From contig JAJCZE010000006.1 of NCBI GenBank assembly GCA_029262555.1, positions 1 to 64,000 on the forward strand: DNA of 64,000 nucleotides, written 5' to 3'. The stretch is from Candidatus Babelota bacterium. Lineage in GTDB: Bacteria; Babelota; Babeliae; Babelales; Vermiphilaceae. The translations under genes and the position numbers were made by a program. Shown here piece after piece: positions 63,331 through 64,000 of this stretch (within the stretch, counting starts at the first letter, position 1; the number at the start of each line of letters is the position of its first letter). Below the pieces are notes generated by a model, which worked only from the letters and a program-made list of their open reading frames with translations, made no database searches and was not told where the DNA came from.

Positions 63331-64000
63331 ATGAAAAAAATGATACCTCCTTATGGATTTTTTTTATTATTCATAAGCCTTCTTATTCCAACATCCTTTA
63401 TATATGGTCACGCAGATGCACGACTTTTTGATTCTTTTGATGATGATCAAGAAGAGTGGATGTTATTAGAAGGGCTTGATAACACTGCAATGAGTACTAC
63501 GCGTAACGTAGTGCCCGTTAAAAGCATATTAGGACTCATCGAAGATGCGGGAGGATTTGCCCTCCTTGATCAAGATTTTTATCTTCGAACCAATCCTTTT
63601 GTAGAGCGAAACATTTTAGACCTTCCTCTTTGGGAAATGCATTCGTGCCAAGAGCCTGAAAAATGGATTATTGGTGGCCATCTTTTCTGGAATAAAATGG
63701 ACCGCTCCGTTTTTAAAAACAAAAGTACCAACATTGACTGTTATTTGGATCTCCAACAAAAAACACTCTTTAATGCGCTTGATAATCTCAGCCCCGAACT
63801 GAAAGATCTTTTCCCTCTCGCATCTTTAATAGATCCACTTTCAGATACTGCAGACTTTGATTCAATACTCAAATTGTTTCGCAATTTTACTGCAGAGCAG
63901 CGGCGGCTTGGGATCATGATGCATTTGTGGCGACAATGGGAATTTGCAGAATTCCGAGCCCTTCTTCCTATTTACTATATAGAGCGCAACTTTATTGCCA
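63331..64000 (+). CDS. Exported protein, 3' end outside window
   Basis: Open from ATG 63331 to the right edge (223 codons, no stop). A signal peptide (PYGFFLLFISLLIPTSFIYG) is followed by 'DARLFDSFDDDQEEWM'. Further on, 'LRTNPFVERNILDLPLWEM' and 'WIIGGHLFWNKMDRSVF' look like the beginning of an outer-membrane beta-barrel protein. No family recognised. A strong ribosome site is not obvious. Confidence 0.65.
   Translation, partial: MKKMIPPYGFFLLFISLLIPTSFIYGHADARLFDSFDDDQEEWMLLEGLDNTAMSTTRNVVPVKSILGLIEDAGGFALLDQDFYLRTNPFVERNILDLPLWEMHSCQEPEKWIIGGHLFWNKMDRSVFKNKSTNIDCYLDLQQKTLFNALDNLSPELKDLFPLASLIDPLSDTADFDSILKLFRNFTAEQRRLGIMMHLWRQWEFAEFRALLPIYYIERNFIA

Overview
The window looks like a chromosomal segment of a host-associated Gram-negative bacterium, most plausibly a member of the candidate phylum Dependentiae (TM6). 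That assignment is inferred from gene style, not from a marker gene. The DNA is AT-rich and uses the standard code. It encodes an outer-membrane assembly factor (BamA), class I tRNAs with encoded CCA, GroEL/ES, TypA, a class B penicillin-binding protein, a partial F-type ATP synthase operon, and an unusually large number of exported proteins with no recognisable family.

Layout. Positions 1-19011 are a surface-protein island. A giant reverse-strand gene (cut by the left edge) ends in a 49-residue, seven-heptad Cys-Cys repeat. It is followed by one forward gene and a five-gene reverse operon with start/stop overlaps. All share a beta-strand-rich module. Four of them also carry a seven-bladed WD40-like propeller inserted at the same place, and two are 1250-residue proteins built from three tandem modules. 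Positions 19092-24381 hold a Gln/Met-rich exported protein, an OPT-type transporter, an EamA-type transporter and two small exported proteins. Positions 24382-30640 carry HIT hydrolase, tRNA-Leu, an exported MutS-like ATPase, a GspF/PilC protein, a DUF167 protein, three tRNAs with attached repeats, and a GNAT acetyltransferase. Positions 30921-37343 carry an RRM protein, an exported zinc-finger-like protein, a four-Cache exported protein, a Bax-inhibitor-1 protein, thioredoxin and cysS. Positions 37792-45996 carry bamA, a candidate ftsL with ftsI, a class I aldolase and an outer-membrane-barrel candidate. Positions 46209-50142 are a block of small exported proteins, followed by groEL-groES, a VOC protein, rpe, two further small exported proteins and typA. 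Positions 57745-64000 hold an apparently circularly permuted D-amino-acid-oxidase-like flavoprotein, tRNA-Arg, the atp cluster (c, b', b, delta, alpha), a deoxynucleoside kinase and a truncated exported protein.

The housekeeping genes are ordinary. The interest lies in the envelope and secreted proteins and in the intergenic repeats. Five inverted pairs of a REP-like element have arms that change together. A second palindromic unit occurs as a 30-bp tandem. A third repeat starts exactly at tRNA CCA ends. No transposase, integrase, CRISPR array or rRNA was seen.
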